From assembly GCF_004923205.2 (NCBI RefSeq), contig NZ_SELD02000004.1:1-64000 (forward strand): a stretch of 64,000 nucleotides of DNA, read 5' to 3'. Shown here piece by piece: positions 26,735 to 34,286 of the stretch. This DNA is from Paracoccus aeridis (lineage in GTDB: Bacteria > Pseudomonadota > Alphaproteobacteria > Rhodobacterales > Rhodobacteraceae). Position numbers and translations under genes: made by a program. The notes under the pieces were generated by a model. It worked only from the letters and a program-made list of their open reading frames with translations. It was not told where the DNA came from and searched no databases. Numbering within the stretch: position 1 is the stretch's first letter; every line of letters starts with the position of its first letter.

Positions 26735-27564
26735 GCGTGCCCGACTTCGCCTATCGCCGTCCGGCGACCCTCGCCGAGGCGCTGGACCTGCTGCGCTCCG
26801 ATCCCGAGGCGCGGGCGCTTGCGGGCGGGCAGACGCTGATCCCGGCGCTGAAGCAGCGCATGACGCGACCCTCGATCCTGGTCGATCTGCAATCCATCCC
26901 CGAGATGCGCGGGATCGAGGTGGACGCCGACAGGGTAAGCATCGGCGCGATGACCCCCCATGCGGTGACCGCAACCGACCCCCGCATCCGGGCGGCCATC
27001 CCCGCGCTTGCGGCCATGGCGGCCCGCGTTTCGCACCCGCAGGTCCGCAACCTCGGCACCATGGGCGGGTCGATCGCCAACAACGATCCCGCCGCCGACT
27101 ATCCGGCCGCGGTGCTGGGACTTGGCGCCGAGATCGAGACGACGCGCCGCCGGATCGCGGCCGACGACTTCTTTCTCGGGCTCTTCACCACCGCGCTGGA
27201 GCCGGGCGAACTGGTGCTGCGGATCCATTTTCCGCGGCCGGACAATTGCGGCTACGTCAAGTTCGCCAACCCCGCGTCCGGCTATGTCACGACCGGGGCC
27301 TTCGTCGCCCGGGGACCGGCGGGCGTCCGCGTCGCGATCAACGGGGCCGGGCCGGTCGTCTTCCGCTTCACCGACGCCGAGGCGCGGCTTGCCGGCGACT
27401 TCACCCCCGCGGCGCTGGACGGGCTGAGCCTGCCGGCCGCGGGGCTCAACAGCGACATCCATGCCAGCGCCGCCTATCGCGCCCGGCTTGCCGCGGTCGG
27501 GACACGACGCGCGCTTGCCATCGCGCTGGCCCAACCGCCCGAACAGATCAAGGAGTCCGCCTGA
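26731..27564 (+). CDS. FAD-binding medium subunit of the molybdenum hydroxylase
   Basis: 277-residue CoxM/QorM-type subunit. The PCMH FAD-binding fold is shown by ALAGGQTLIPALKQR near residue 30, and by NLGTMGGSIANNDPAADYPA near residue 108 which binds the flavin pyrophosphate. It collects electrons from the small subunit. The ATG sits in an ATGA overlap with the FeS subunit gene and its stop overlaps the next start (TGATG). With the large and small subunits the set is complete for an alpha-beta-gamma hydroxylase, although no MCD-insertion chaperone (XdhC/CoxI type) is encoded in the window. Confidence 0.92.
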   Translation: MSVPDFAYRRPATLAEALDLLRSDPEARALAGGQTLIPALKQRMTRPSILVDLQSIPEMRGIEVDADRVSIGAMTPHAVTATDPRIRAAIPALAAMAARVSHPQVRNLGTMGGSIANNDPAADYPAAVLGLGAEIETTRRRIAADDFFLGLFTTALEPGELVLRIHFPRPDNCGYVKFANPASGYVTTGAFVARGPAGVRVAINGAGPVVFRFTDAEARLAGDFTPAALDGLSLPAAGLNSDIHASAAYRARLAAVGTRRALAIALAQPPEQIKESA

Positions 27565-28415
27565 TGCGTTTCATGACCTTCGTTTCGCCCACCGGAGAAA
27601 GTTTCGGCCTGACGGACGGGCGCAGGATCGTCGATCTGGGCATCCGCACCGGCCTTTGCCTTGCCGGCGCGATCCGGCGCGATGAACTCGCCTCGCTCGG
27701 GCAACGCTTCGGGAACGCCCCCGCCGACTATATCGTGGACGAGGTGACGTTCCTGCCGGTGATCCCGCGCCCGGGCAAGATCATCTGCGTGGGGCTGAAC
27801 TACGTCGAGCACAGGCGCGAGGGCGGCCATGCCGAGACGGCGGCGGCCCCGCCGCTGTTCATCCGCTACCCGCAGTCGCAGGTCGGCCATCTGCAGCCCA
27901 TGGTCATCCCGCGGGAAAGCGACGCCTTCGACTTCGAGGCCGAGATCGCGGTCGTCATCGGCACCGCCGGGCGGCGGATCGCCAGGGCGGACGCGATGTC
28001 CCACGTCGCGGGGATCAGCGCCTACAACGACGGCTCGGTCCGCGACTGGCAGCTGGCGACGAACCAGTGGACGCCGGGCAAGAACTTCCCCGCGACGGGC
28101 GGTTTCGGGCCGTGGCTGGTGACGCCTGATGAAACGTCGCTCGACCGGTCCCTGCGCCTGGTCTGCCGCCTCAACGGCGAGACGATGCAGGACGCCACGA
28201 CCGACCTGATGATGTTCGACACGGCCGAGCTCATCAGCCACGTCTCGACCTTCTGCACGCTCGAACCCGGCGACGTGATCGTCACCGGCACGCCGGGCGG
28301 GGTCGGGCACCGGCGCGAGCCGAAGCTCTACATGAAGCACGGCGACATCGTCGAGATCGAGGTCGAGGGCGTCGGCACCCTGCGCAACCCGGTGGTCAAG
28401 GAAGCCGCCGAATGA
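27564..28415 (+). CDS. Fumarylacetoacetate hydrolase (FAH) family protein
   Basis: 283-residue FAH-superfamily enzyme. Metal-binding and catalytic blocks are visible: ICVGLNYVEHRREGG near residue 74, DFEAEIAVVIG near 125 (metal-binding acidic residues), YNDGSVRDWQ, and VTGTPGGVGHRREP near 240. The family includes fumarylpyruvate hydrolase, 2-hydroxymuconate-derived hydratases and 4-oxalocrotonate decarboxylase, all acting after ring cleavage. It follows the FAD subunit gene by a TGATG overlap and overlaps the RraA gene, so hydration or decarboxylation of a ring-cleavage product before aldol cleavage is likely. Confidence 0.88.
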   Translation: MRFMTFVSPTGESFGLTDGRRIVDLGIRTGLCLAGAIRRDELASLGQRFGNAPADYIVDEVTFLPVIPRPGKIICVGLNYVEHRREGGHAETAAAPPLFIRYPQSQVGHLQPMVIPRESDAFDFEAEIAVVIGTAGRRIARADAMSHVAGISAYNDGSVRDWQLATNQWTPGKNFPATGGFGPWLVTPDETSLDRSLRLVCRLNGETMQDATTDLMMFDTAELISHVSTFCTLEPGDVIVTGTPGGVGHRREPKLYMKHGDIVEIEVEGVGTLRNPVVKEAAE

Positions 28416-29143
28416 GCGCCGTCGAACCGCTTGCGGACCGCACGCGCGAACTTCTCGGGCTGGCGGGGGCGGCCACGCTGGCGAACGCGCTGCTCAGACG
28501 CGGCTTCCGCAATACCTTCCTGCTGGGCCTTCGGGCCGTGGCGCCCGACCAGGCACCGCTGATCGGGCCCGCCTGGACCGTCCGCTTCATCCCCGCGCGC
28601 GAGGACAAGGACAGCATGGAGCTGTATGCGCGCGACGACAGCCTGCACCGCCGCGCGATCGAGGAATGCGACCCCGAGGCGGTGCTGGTGCTGGCCGCGG
28701 GGGGCGACGCGCGCGCCTCGTCGATGGGGGACATGATGGCCCTGCGGCTCAAGGCGCGAGGCGTCGCGGGCGCGATCACCGACGGCGGGTTCCGCGACGT
28801 GCCCGGCATCCGGGCCACGGGGCTCCCCTGCTACCAGGTGACCGAGTCCGGCCCCGCCACCCCGATCTGGCTGCATCCGGTCGAGTTCAACACGCCGGTC
28901 GGCTTCGCAGGGGTCGCGATCTATCCCGGCGACATCATCGTCGGCAACGACGAAGGGATCGTCGCCATTCCCCGGCACCTCGCGGACGAGATCGCCGAGG
29001 AATGCGCCGGGGTGGCGGACTACGAGCACTTCGTCGCCGCCCATATCCGCCGCGGCCGTTCGCTGTTCGGCCTTTTCCCCGCGACCCCGGACAGCCGGCG
29101 CGAATACGACGACTGGGTGGCCGCCGGCCGGCCCGAGATCTGA
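28412..29143 (+). CDS. RraA family protein (4-hydroxy-4-methyl-2-oxoglutarate aldolase/oxaloacetate decarboxylase type)
   Basis: 243-residue RraA-fold protein. The core reads GDARASSMGDMMALRLKARGVAGAITDGGFRDVPGI, where the G-D-x2-D-like metal site and the arginine of GGFRD match class II pyruvate aldolases of the HMG/CHA type. Such enzymes end protocatechuate and gallate meta-cleavage pathways by releasing pyruvate. The start overlaps the FAH-family stop (ATGA). In this context it probably performs the last aldol or decarboxylation step of the pathway; the regulator-of-RNase role of E. coli RraA is unlikely here. Confidence 0.87.
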   Translation: MSAVEPLADRTRELLGLAGAATLANALLRRGFRNTFLLGLRAVAPDQAPLIGPAWTVRFIPAREDKDSMELYARDDSLHRRAIEECDPEAVLVLAAGGDARASSMGDMMALRLKARGVAGAITDGGFRDVPGIRATGLPCYQVTESGPATPIWLHPVEFNTPVGFAGVAIYPGDIIVGNDEGIVAIPRHLADEIAEECAGVADYEHFVAAHIRRGRSLFGLFPATPDSRREYDDWVAAGRPEI

Positions 29144-29173
29144 GCATTTCCCGTTTCCGCAAAGGACGAGCAG

Positions 29174-29617
29174 ATGGACACCGACAATCCCGCCAAGGCA
29201 CTGGCCGACACGCTGGAGATCCTGACCCGCCGCGAGGATCTGGACCCGAACGCCTGGATCGAGTTTCCCGAATACGGGCTGCGCCAGTATTTCCTGTGGA
29301 AGAACCCGCAGACGGGCGCCAGCATCGCGATCCTCGAATTCGACAAGGGCGGCCGCATCCCCGTCAAGCATCACCACGCCTCGAACCAGTTCATGTACTG
29401 CCTGGAAGGCGACTACGAATACACCGAAGTCGGCCTGCGCCTGACGCCCGGCACCTTCTACATGAACCCGAAGGATCATCCGCACGGGCCCACGCTCGCG
29501 CATGAGAAGTCGGTCCTGATCGAGATCTACGACGGGCCGCACTACTACGAGAAGCCGGTCTTCCACACCGACGAGACGATCGGCGGGTTCCTTGCCGGCC
29601 AGCAGAGCGGGGGATGA
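29174..29617 (+). CDS. Cupin domain-containing protein
   Basis: 147-residue single-domain cupin. Motif 1 is seen as GGRIPVKHHHASNQFMYCLEGDYEY and motif 2 as MNPKDHPHGPTLAHE, including the usual histidine/glutamate metal ligand positions. The start at 29174 follows AAAGGACGAG. Small cupins in catabolic operons may be dioxygenases, isomerases or sensors; the specific role cannot be read. It is the last intact gene of the operon that begins at 14793. Confidence 0.85.
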   Translation: MDTDNPAKALADTLEILTRREDLDPNAWIEFPEYGLRQYFLWKNPQTGASIAILEFDKGGRIPVKHHHASNQFMYCLEGDYEYTEVGLRLTPGTFYMNPKDHPHGPTLAHEKSVLIEIYDGPHYYEKPVFHTDETIGGFLAGQQSGG

Positions 29618-29932
29618 CGCTGGACCAGCCGCGGCTGAGCGGCTTCGACAAGCCGGCCGGCCGCGGCGCTGCCTGGCGCCGATCGCGTGCTGGCGCCTGT
29701 CGGGGTCTGGCGTGCATACCGTGGCGTGCTCGGCGCGACGGCGCTGCTGTCCGAAGGGGGCTATTGGGCTGCATCGAGGCGCAGCTGGCAATTACGCCGG
29801 ACACGCGCGCCGCAGGGGCACGGACTCTGCCCTGCGCAAAAGACAGGGCTGCGGTTCGCGACATTCCCCTTCCCGCCGGCGCGCGGCCCGCGTGCGCTGG
29901 CCTCCGAGATGCCGCCCGGCTGACCGGGGCGC
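29614..29932 (+). pseudogene. Possible vestigial gene downstream of the cupin gene
   Basis: An ATGA overlap with the cupin stop starts an open frame (29614-29964) that becomes Arg/Ala-rich and has no motif. A neighbouring frame (29687-29923) reads VGVWRAYRGVLGATALLSEGGYW, more protein-like. This looks like a translationally coupled gene destroyed by indels, or chance open frames. No family is recognised. The 3' part overlaps the opposing FAD synthetase gene. Confidence 0.3.
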
Positions 29933-30520
29933 CTACCAGGCGAGCTCGTATTCGGGATGGATGAACTGGTCCTGCCAGCCCAGCAGGGTCCTGCACAGGT
30001 CGTACTGGCCGGCGCGCCAAAGGTTGCGGATCCGGCTGGACGAGATGCGCTCGCCCTTCTCGCAGTGGACAGGATCGAGCATCCGCACAGGGAAGTGCCG
30101 GGCGAGCAGATCGACGTCGCCCGCCTGCATCGCGCCGAAGCGGAAGTCGTCGCCCACCCAGACCTCGGCCGGGTTCATGCGATCGAGGTCGGCGATGAAC
30201 TCCGCAGCGGTGCGGGCGCGGAACGCTGCATCGAAATGCGACAGGACGACGTGATCCACGCCGAGCGCCCCGATCCGCGCCACCTTCTCATGCGCGGTGC
30301 AAAGAAGCGTCGCGCGGCCGAAGAAAACCTTGGGCGGCGGATCGAAGGTCCAGACGACCAGCGGCAGGCCGCGCCGGCGGGCCGAGGCCTGCGCGCCGCA
30401 GACAAGCGCCTGATGGCCAAGATGCACGCCGTCGAAGGCCCCGATCGTGATCACGGCACCGTCCAGCACCGGCGCCTCGCGGTGCACGGGGGGCGGGAAA
30501 GTCGTCCCGGAACTCTGCAT
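29933..30520 (-). CDS. Stand-alone FAD synthetase (FMN adenylyltransferase domain, RibF N-terminal type)
   Basis: 195-residue protein matching only the adenylyltransferase half of bifunctional RibF. ITIGAFDGVHLGHQALV holds the HxGH-type nucleotidyltransferase motif; VVWTFDPPPKVFF, VWVGDDFRFG and GERISSSRIR are the other RibF blocks. The riboflavin kinase domain (about 120 residues) is absent; the protein stops soon after SSSRIRNLWRAGQ. A LysR-type element lies 53 bases upstream, so this enzyme is probably co-regulated with the FAD-using monooxygenases and may supply FAD for them. GAGGAGGAG precedes the ATG. Confidence 0.85.
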   Translation of the reverse strand: MQSSGTTFPPPVHREAPVLDGAVITIGAFDGVHLGHQALVCGAQASARRRGLPLVVWTFDPPPKVFFGRATLLCTAHEKVARIGALGVDHVVLSHFDAAFRARTAAEFIADLDRMNPAEVWVGDDFRFGAMQAGDVDLLARHFPVRMLDPVHCEKGERISSSRIRNLWRAGQYDLCRTLLGWQDQFIHPEYELAW

Positions 30521-30573
30521 GGCGGTCTCCTCCTCACGCCCTTGCCAGGATGGTGCTGGCGACCGGGGTTGCA

Positions 30574-30616
30574 GTCAAATGAAGAGATATCTGCATTCGC
30601 GCAACGCCCGGTTATA
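30574..30616 (-). promoter_or_regulatory. Bipartite LysR-type promoter element before the FAD synthetase gene (site 5)
   Basis: Read leftward: TATAACC (30616-30610), 26 bases, TTCATTTGAC (30583-30574), then T, giving TTGACT. One mismatch to the downstream consensus. It lies 53 bases before the ATG, the same distance as site 3. Confidence 0.65.
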
Positions 30617-30651
30617 CTCCTGTCCCCGCGCCTCCCCGACGCGCCGCAGGC

Positions 30652-31545
30652 TCACTCGAGCTTGCAGGTGAACTCGGCACCCCAGGCGTTGAGGTCGCCT
30701 CCGGCCCAGTCCCGGGGAACCATGGGGAAGAACTCGTGCCAGGGGCGCGGCTCGAACATGTTCAGCTCGGGAATGAACACGTCCATTTCGGTGTAGAGCT
30801 CGATCATCACGCCGTCCGGGTCGCGGTGATATCCGGCGTAATTGTGGCTCGCAGGGTGGCGGGCCGGCCCCCATTCCTGCTTGACGCCCCGCCGCCGCAG
30901 CCAGTCGGCCGCCATCGCGTGCGAGGGGCTGCCCCGCAGCTCGAAGGCGAAATGGTGATACCTGTTCTCGGGCCCCTTCACGATGTTGATGACGTGGTGG
31001 TCCTTGTTGCAGGTGTAGAAGTTGAAGAAGTCGGTGAACTTGTCCGTGAACCAGAAGCCGAGGAAGTCCTCGAAGAACTCGGTGACCTTGTCGCCCGAGG
31101 TGTTCATCATGGCGACATGCCCCAGTCTCATCGGCGCGACCCCCACGTCCCTGAAGCCCGGGGCCGGGGTGGCGATGTCGTTGTAGAACTGCAGGTTCAG
31201 ATTGCCCGGCAGCTCGAGTTCCACGAGGGAGCGCACGCCCGGCTGGCTGTCGGTCTTGAGCTGTCCCCGGATCCCGAACGCCTCGGCGTCCTTCAGGAAC
31301 TCTGCAAGCTCGATCTCGGGTTTCAGCTGGAACCCGATATTGGCGATCGCGCTTTCGCTGCCGGGATGAAGAGCCACGTTGTGGTGGTCGTAGCCAATGG
31401 AAAGATAGAGCTCGCCCTTGTCGCCCTTGTCGGTGAGGTTCAGCCCGATCCCTTCGACGTAATGATCCTGAACGCGCGCGAGATCCGGCGTGAAAAGGGA
31501 TACATAGACAAGCTGGAACACCTTGGGGTTGAAGATCTTGCGCAT
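30652..31545 (-). CDS. VOC-family extradiol ring-cleavage dioxygenase (catechol 2,3-dioxygenase-like)
   Basis: 297-residue two-domain vicinal-oxygen-chelate protein. The C-terminal domain carries a plausible Fe(II) triad: His143 in LGHVAMMNTS, His198 in RYHHFAFELRG and Glu249 in GVMIELYTEMD, with Tyr/His of NYAGYHRDPDG near the site. The N-terminal domain (residues about 12-120) is the inactive barrel typical of type I extradiol enzymes. It would open a catechol- or aminophenol-like ring between hydroxyl-bearing and adjacent carbons using O2. It is monocistronic with a bipartite LysR-type element upstream (31724-31766). ATG 31545 is chosen because similarity begins there; the longer frame is unlike the family. 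Confidence 0.85.
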   Translation of the reverse strand: MRKIFNPKVFQLVYVSLFTPDLARVQDHYVEGIGLNLTDKGDKGELYLSIGYDHHNVALHPGSESAIANIGFQLKPEIELAEFLKDAEAFGIRGQLKTDSQPGVRSLVELELPGNLNLQFYNDIATPAPGFRDVGVAPMRLGHVAMMNTSGDKVTEFFEDFLGFWFTDKFTDFFNFYTCNKDHHVINIVKGPENRYHHFAFELRGSPSHAMAADWLRRRGVKQEWGPARHPASHNYAGYHRDPDGVMIELYTEMDVFIPELNMFEPRPWHEFFPMVPRDWAGGDLNAWGAEFTCKLE

Positions 31546-31723
31546 CCGTTTCCTCGCTTGCAGACCGGTCGCCGGCCATTGAATGGCAGCGGATGAGGGC
31601 CCGACCCTGCTCAAGACAGCGGCGGTCCGGCGGCAGGTCGGCCGGACTTGCAAAGCGCGCTGCGATGGCCTGTGACGGTGTTCCTCCTCGCCGCGGGTAA
31701 GGTTTGAGGGAAGGCCACGGCAA

Positions 31724-31766
31724 GTCAAATGACGATGGACCGCGCGCAGCATAACCCGGGGTTATG
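31724..31766 (-). promoter_or_regulatory. Bipartite LysR-type promoter element before the dioxygenase gene (site 6)
   Basis: Read leftward: CATAACC (31766-31760), 26 bases, GTCATTTGAC (31733-31724), then T. The upstream half is part of a perfect 9-bp palindrome, GCATAACCC-G-GGGTTATGC (31749-31767), with T-N11-A. The remaining 325-base spacer (31546-31870) between the dioxygenase start and the LysR gene end shows no gene. Confidence 0.72.
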
Positions 31767-31870
31767 CAAGGAGGGGTCGCGGCGGCAGCTCGGGCCATGG
31801 ACCTGATCACGCAGCGGTCACGAAGCGAACGGCCGCCGATACTCTTTCGACGCGCGCCGCGCCGATGCCG

Positions 31871-32821
31871 CTACTCGCTACGGCTGATCCGTGCGCCGAT
31901 CCATCGACCGCTGCGCGCCAGATCGGAAAGCATCTCGCCGGTCAGGGCCAGAACGACCGAGACGGCATTGGTCATCGGACGATTGCCGGAGTGAGCGAGG
32001 TGGATGCTCCGGGCGAGCGGGGGATCGACAATGGCCCAGCTGCGAAGCCGCCCTTCGGCGACTTCGGCCGCGACCGCGTTCTCGGGGAGGATGGAATAGC
32101 CCAACCCCTCCTCGACCAGCGCCTTGATGTTGCCGTAGGAATCGACGTCGATCACGCAATTCAGGTCATGGCCTCCCGCTTCGGCGTGCTCGTTGACGAG
32201 CTCGCGCAACCCGTGGCCCTTCCCGGGAAGGATCAGGGGCAGTTCCGCGGTGCGGCGGAACGGGACCTCGGACCCGCCCACAGGCAGGTCTTCGGCCCGC
32301 AACCCGGCGGCGGGGCCGAGCAGGTGCAGCTGCTCGACCAGCAGGCGTTCCGTTCCGATGCCGCGTTCCTCGACGCTGCCGTAGAGGATCGCGAGGTCGA
32401 TCCGTTCGTCGCGGATCCAGTCGAGGATGAAGCCGCTCATCGCCTCGGCGATGCGAAGCTTGATGCGGGGATAGCGCAGGTGGACCGCCTTGATCAGCGG
32501 GACTGCGAGGATTTCGGCGATGGTGCCCGGCACGCCAAGCTGGACTTCGCCCGCCGGGTCGTTCTGGTGCCCGCGGATTTCCTCGGTGGCGACGGTGACC
32601 TGGTCCATGACGATCCGGGCGTGGCGAAGCAGGATCATGCCGGCCTCCGTCGGCTCGACCCCGCGTGGCGTGCGGAACAGCAGCGTCGTTCCGAGATCCG
32701 CCTCCATGTTCCGGACGTGCAGCGACAGCGCCGGTTGCGAGACATGCAGGAACGCGGCCGCGCGCGAGAACGAGCCCTGTTCGACGATGGCGACGAAGTA
32801 GCGAAGCTGACGAAGATCCAT
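31871..32821 (-). CDS. LysR-family transcriptional regulator (second)
   Basis: 316-residue LTTR. The HTH (residues 1-60) reads MDLRQLRYFVAIVEQGSFSR, AAAFLHVSQPALSLHVRNME and FRTPRGVEPTEAG. The effector domain has GEVQLGVPGTIAEILAVPLI and RIDLAILYGSV. Transcribed leftward, divergent from the acyl-CoA dehydrogenase operon with a 301-base spacer, the usual arrangement for regulation of that operon. It resembles NAC/Cbl-type LTTRs that open with MDLRQLRYF. It may bind the weak element at 33026-33068 or a different site in the spacer. Its relation to the first LysR at 13721 is unknown. Confidence 0.88.
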   Translation of the reverse strand: MDLRQLRYFVAIVEQGSFSRAAAFLHVSQPALSLHVRNMEADLGTTLLFRTPRGVEPTEAGMILLRHARIVMDQVTVATEEIRGHQNDPAGEVQLGVPGTIAEILAVPLIKAVHLRYPRIKLRIAEAMSGFILDWIRDERIDLAILYGSVEERGIGTERLLVEQLHLLGPAAGLRAEDLPVGGSEVPFRRTAELPLILPGKGHGLRELVNEHAEAGGHDLNCVIDVDSYGNIKALVEEGLGYSILPENAVAAEVAEGRLRSWAIVDPPLARSIHLAHSGNRPMTNAVSVVLALTGEMLSDLARSGRWIGARISRSE

Positions 32822-33025
32822 CGGTTGCGCCGCCCCCGTGATGCCGCCGGCGTTCAGGATTGCCGGAAAAGACGTGCGTCCGGCGCGGCGGATATCAGAT
32901 CACCACAAGGACACGGATGTAGAGCAAGGCGGGCGCGCGCGAAAGAGGATCGGCGGGATCGTGTGCGTCAGACCCCGGACGGGCGACCGTCGCCTGCCGG
33001 CCGCGGGCAGGGCGCCGGGCGGCGT

Positions 33026-33068
33026 TATAACTTCCCGGCTTCACGCCCATCCACAACATGTATTTGCC
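33026..33068 (+). promoter_or_regulatory. Weak bipartite LysR-type element before the CoA operon (site 7)
   Basis: TATAACT (33026-33032), 26 bases, TGTATTTGCC (33059-33068), which keeps the ATTTG core but matches GTCATTTGAC at only 6 of 10 positions. The position, 54 bases before the ATG, equals that of sites 3 and 5. It lies in the 301-base LysR/acyl-CoA dehydrogenase spacer (32822-33122), which otherwise holds no gene. It could be a degenerate member of the regulon or a chance match. Confidence 0.35.
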
Positions 33069-33122
33069 ATTTGCAGCGCGCTGTTGCCACCTCGCCCGGG
33101 ACCGAGATCTTGAGAGGGCTTC

Positions 33123-34286
33123 ATGCAGCAATCCGTCGCAGACGACTATCAGGACCTGCGCGACGCCGTGCGCGCGCTCTGCGCCGAATTTCCGGACGAA
33201 TATCACCGCCGCATCGACGAGGCGCGGGCCTATCCCGAGGAATTCGTGGACGCGCTGACCCGCGCCGGGTGGATGGCCGCGCTCATCCCCGAGGAATACG
33301 GCGGATCCGGCCTTGGTCTGACCGAAGCCTCGATCATCATGGAGGAAATCAACCGGGCCGGCGGGAACTCGGGCGCCTGCCACGGGCAGATGTACAACAT
33401 GAACACGCTGGTCCGGCACGGATCGGAAGAGCAGCGCCGCAAGTACCTGCCGCGGATCGCCGCGGGCGAGCTGCGCCTGCAGTCCATGGGCGTGACCGAA
33501 CCCACGACGGGAACCGACACCACCAGGATCAAGACCACCGCCGTCCGGCAGGGGGACCATTATGTCATCAATGGCCAGAAGGTCTGGATCAGCCGGGTCC
33601 AGCATTCCGACCTGATGATCCTGCTCGCCCGGACCACGCCGCTTTCCGACGTGAAGAAGAAGTCCGAGGGGCTGTCCATCTTCCTCGTCGACATCAGGGA
33701 GGCCATGAAGTCCGGCATGACCGTCCGGCCGATCATGAACATGGTCAACCACGAGACGAACGAGCTGTTCTTCGACAATCTCCGCATCCCGGCCGAGAAC
33801 CTGATCGGCGAGGAGGGGCAGGGCTTCAAGTACATCCTGACCGGCCTGAACGCGGAACGTACCCTGATCGCGGCGGAATGCATCGGCGACGGCTACTGGT
33901 TCATCGACCGCGTGTCGAAATACGTCAGCGAACGCGTGGTCTTCGGCCGGCCGATCGGCCAGAACCAGGGGGTCCAGTTTCCCATCGCCGAGGCGTTCAT
34001 CGAGGTCGAGGCCGCGAACCTGATGCGCTTCGAGGCCTGCCGGCTCTACGACGCCCACCAGCCCTGCGGCGCGCAGGCCAACATGGCGAAATACCTCGCC
34101 GCCAAGGCCAGCTGGGAAGCCGCCAACGCCTGCCTCCAGTTCCACGGCGGCTTCGGCTTCGCGTGCGAATACGACGTCGAGCGCAAGTTCCGCGAAACGC
34201 GTCTCTACCAGGTTGCGCCGATCTCGACCAATCTGATCCTGTCCTACGTGGCCGAGCATGTCCTCGGCCTGCCGCGGAGCTTCTGA
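33123..34286 (+). CDS. Acyl-CoA dehydrogenase family protein
   Basis: 387-residue flavoprotein of the acyl-CoA dehydrogenase fold. Signature blocks include GWMAALIPEEYGGSGLGLTEAS near residue 50, LQSMGVTEPTTGTDTTRIKT near 118 (FAD-binding), and ERTLIAAECIGDGYWFIDRV with the RVVFGRPIGQNQGVQFPIAEA region near 275; the end FHGGFGFACEYDVERKFRETRLYQVAPISTN is typical. It lacks any obvious fusion. It would oxidise an acyl-CoA to an enoyl-CoA, for instance methylsuccinyl-CoA to mesaconyl-CoA or glutaryl-type substrates, given the downstream CoA transferase, hydratase and lyase genes; the exact substrate is not determined. Confidence 0.9.
   Translation: MQQSVADDYQDLRDAVRALCAEFPDEYHRRIDEARAYPEEFVDALTRAGWMAALIPEEYGGSGLGLTEASIIMEEINRAGGNSGACHGQMYNMNTLVRHGSEEQRRKYLPRIAAGELRLQSMGVTEPTTGTDTTRIKTTAVRQGDHYVINGQKVWISRVQHSDLMILLARTTPLSDVKKKSEGLSIFLVDIREAMKSGMTVRPIMNMVNHETNELFFDNLRIPAENLIGEEGQGFKYILTGLNAERTLIAAECIGDGYWFIDRVSKYVSERVVFGRPIGQNQGVQFPIAEAFIEVEAANLMRFEACRLYDAHQPCGAQANMAKYLAAKASWEAANACLQFHGGFGFACEYDVERKFRETRLYQVAPISTNLILSYVAEHVLGLPRSF

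Noticed and set aside
22739..27564. Annotation as aerobic CO dehydrogenase (CoxMSL)
   Set aside because: The large subunit has YRGAGR rather than the AYRCSFR loop, and the surrounding genes are aromatic catabolism, so a general Mo hydroxylase is the safer call.
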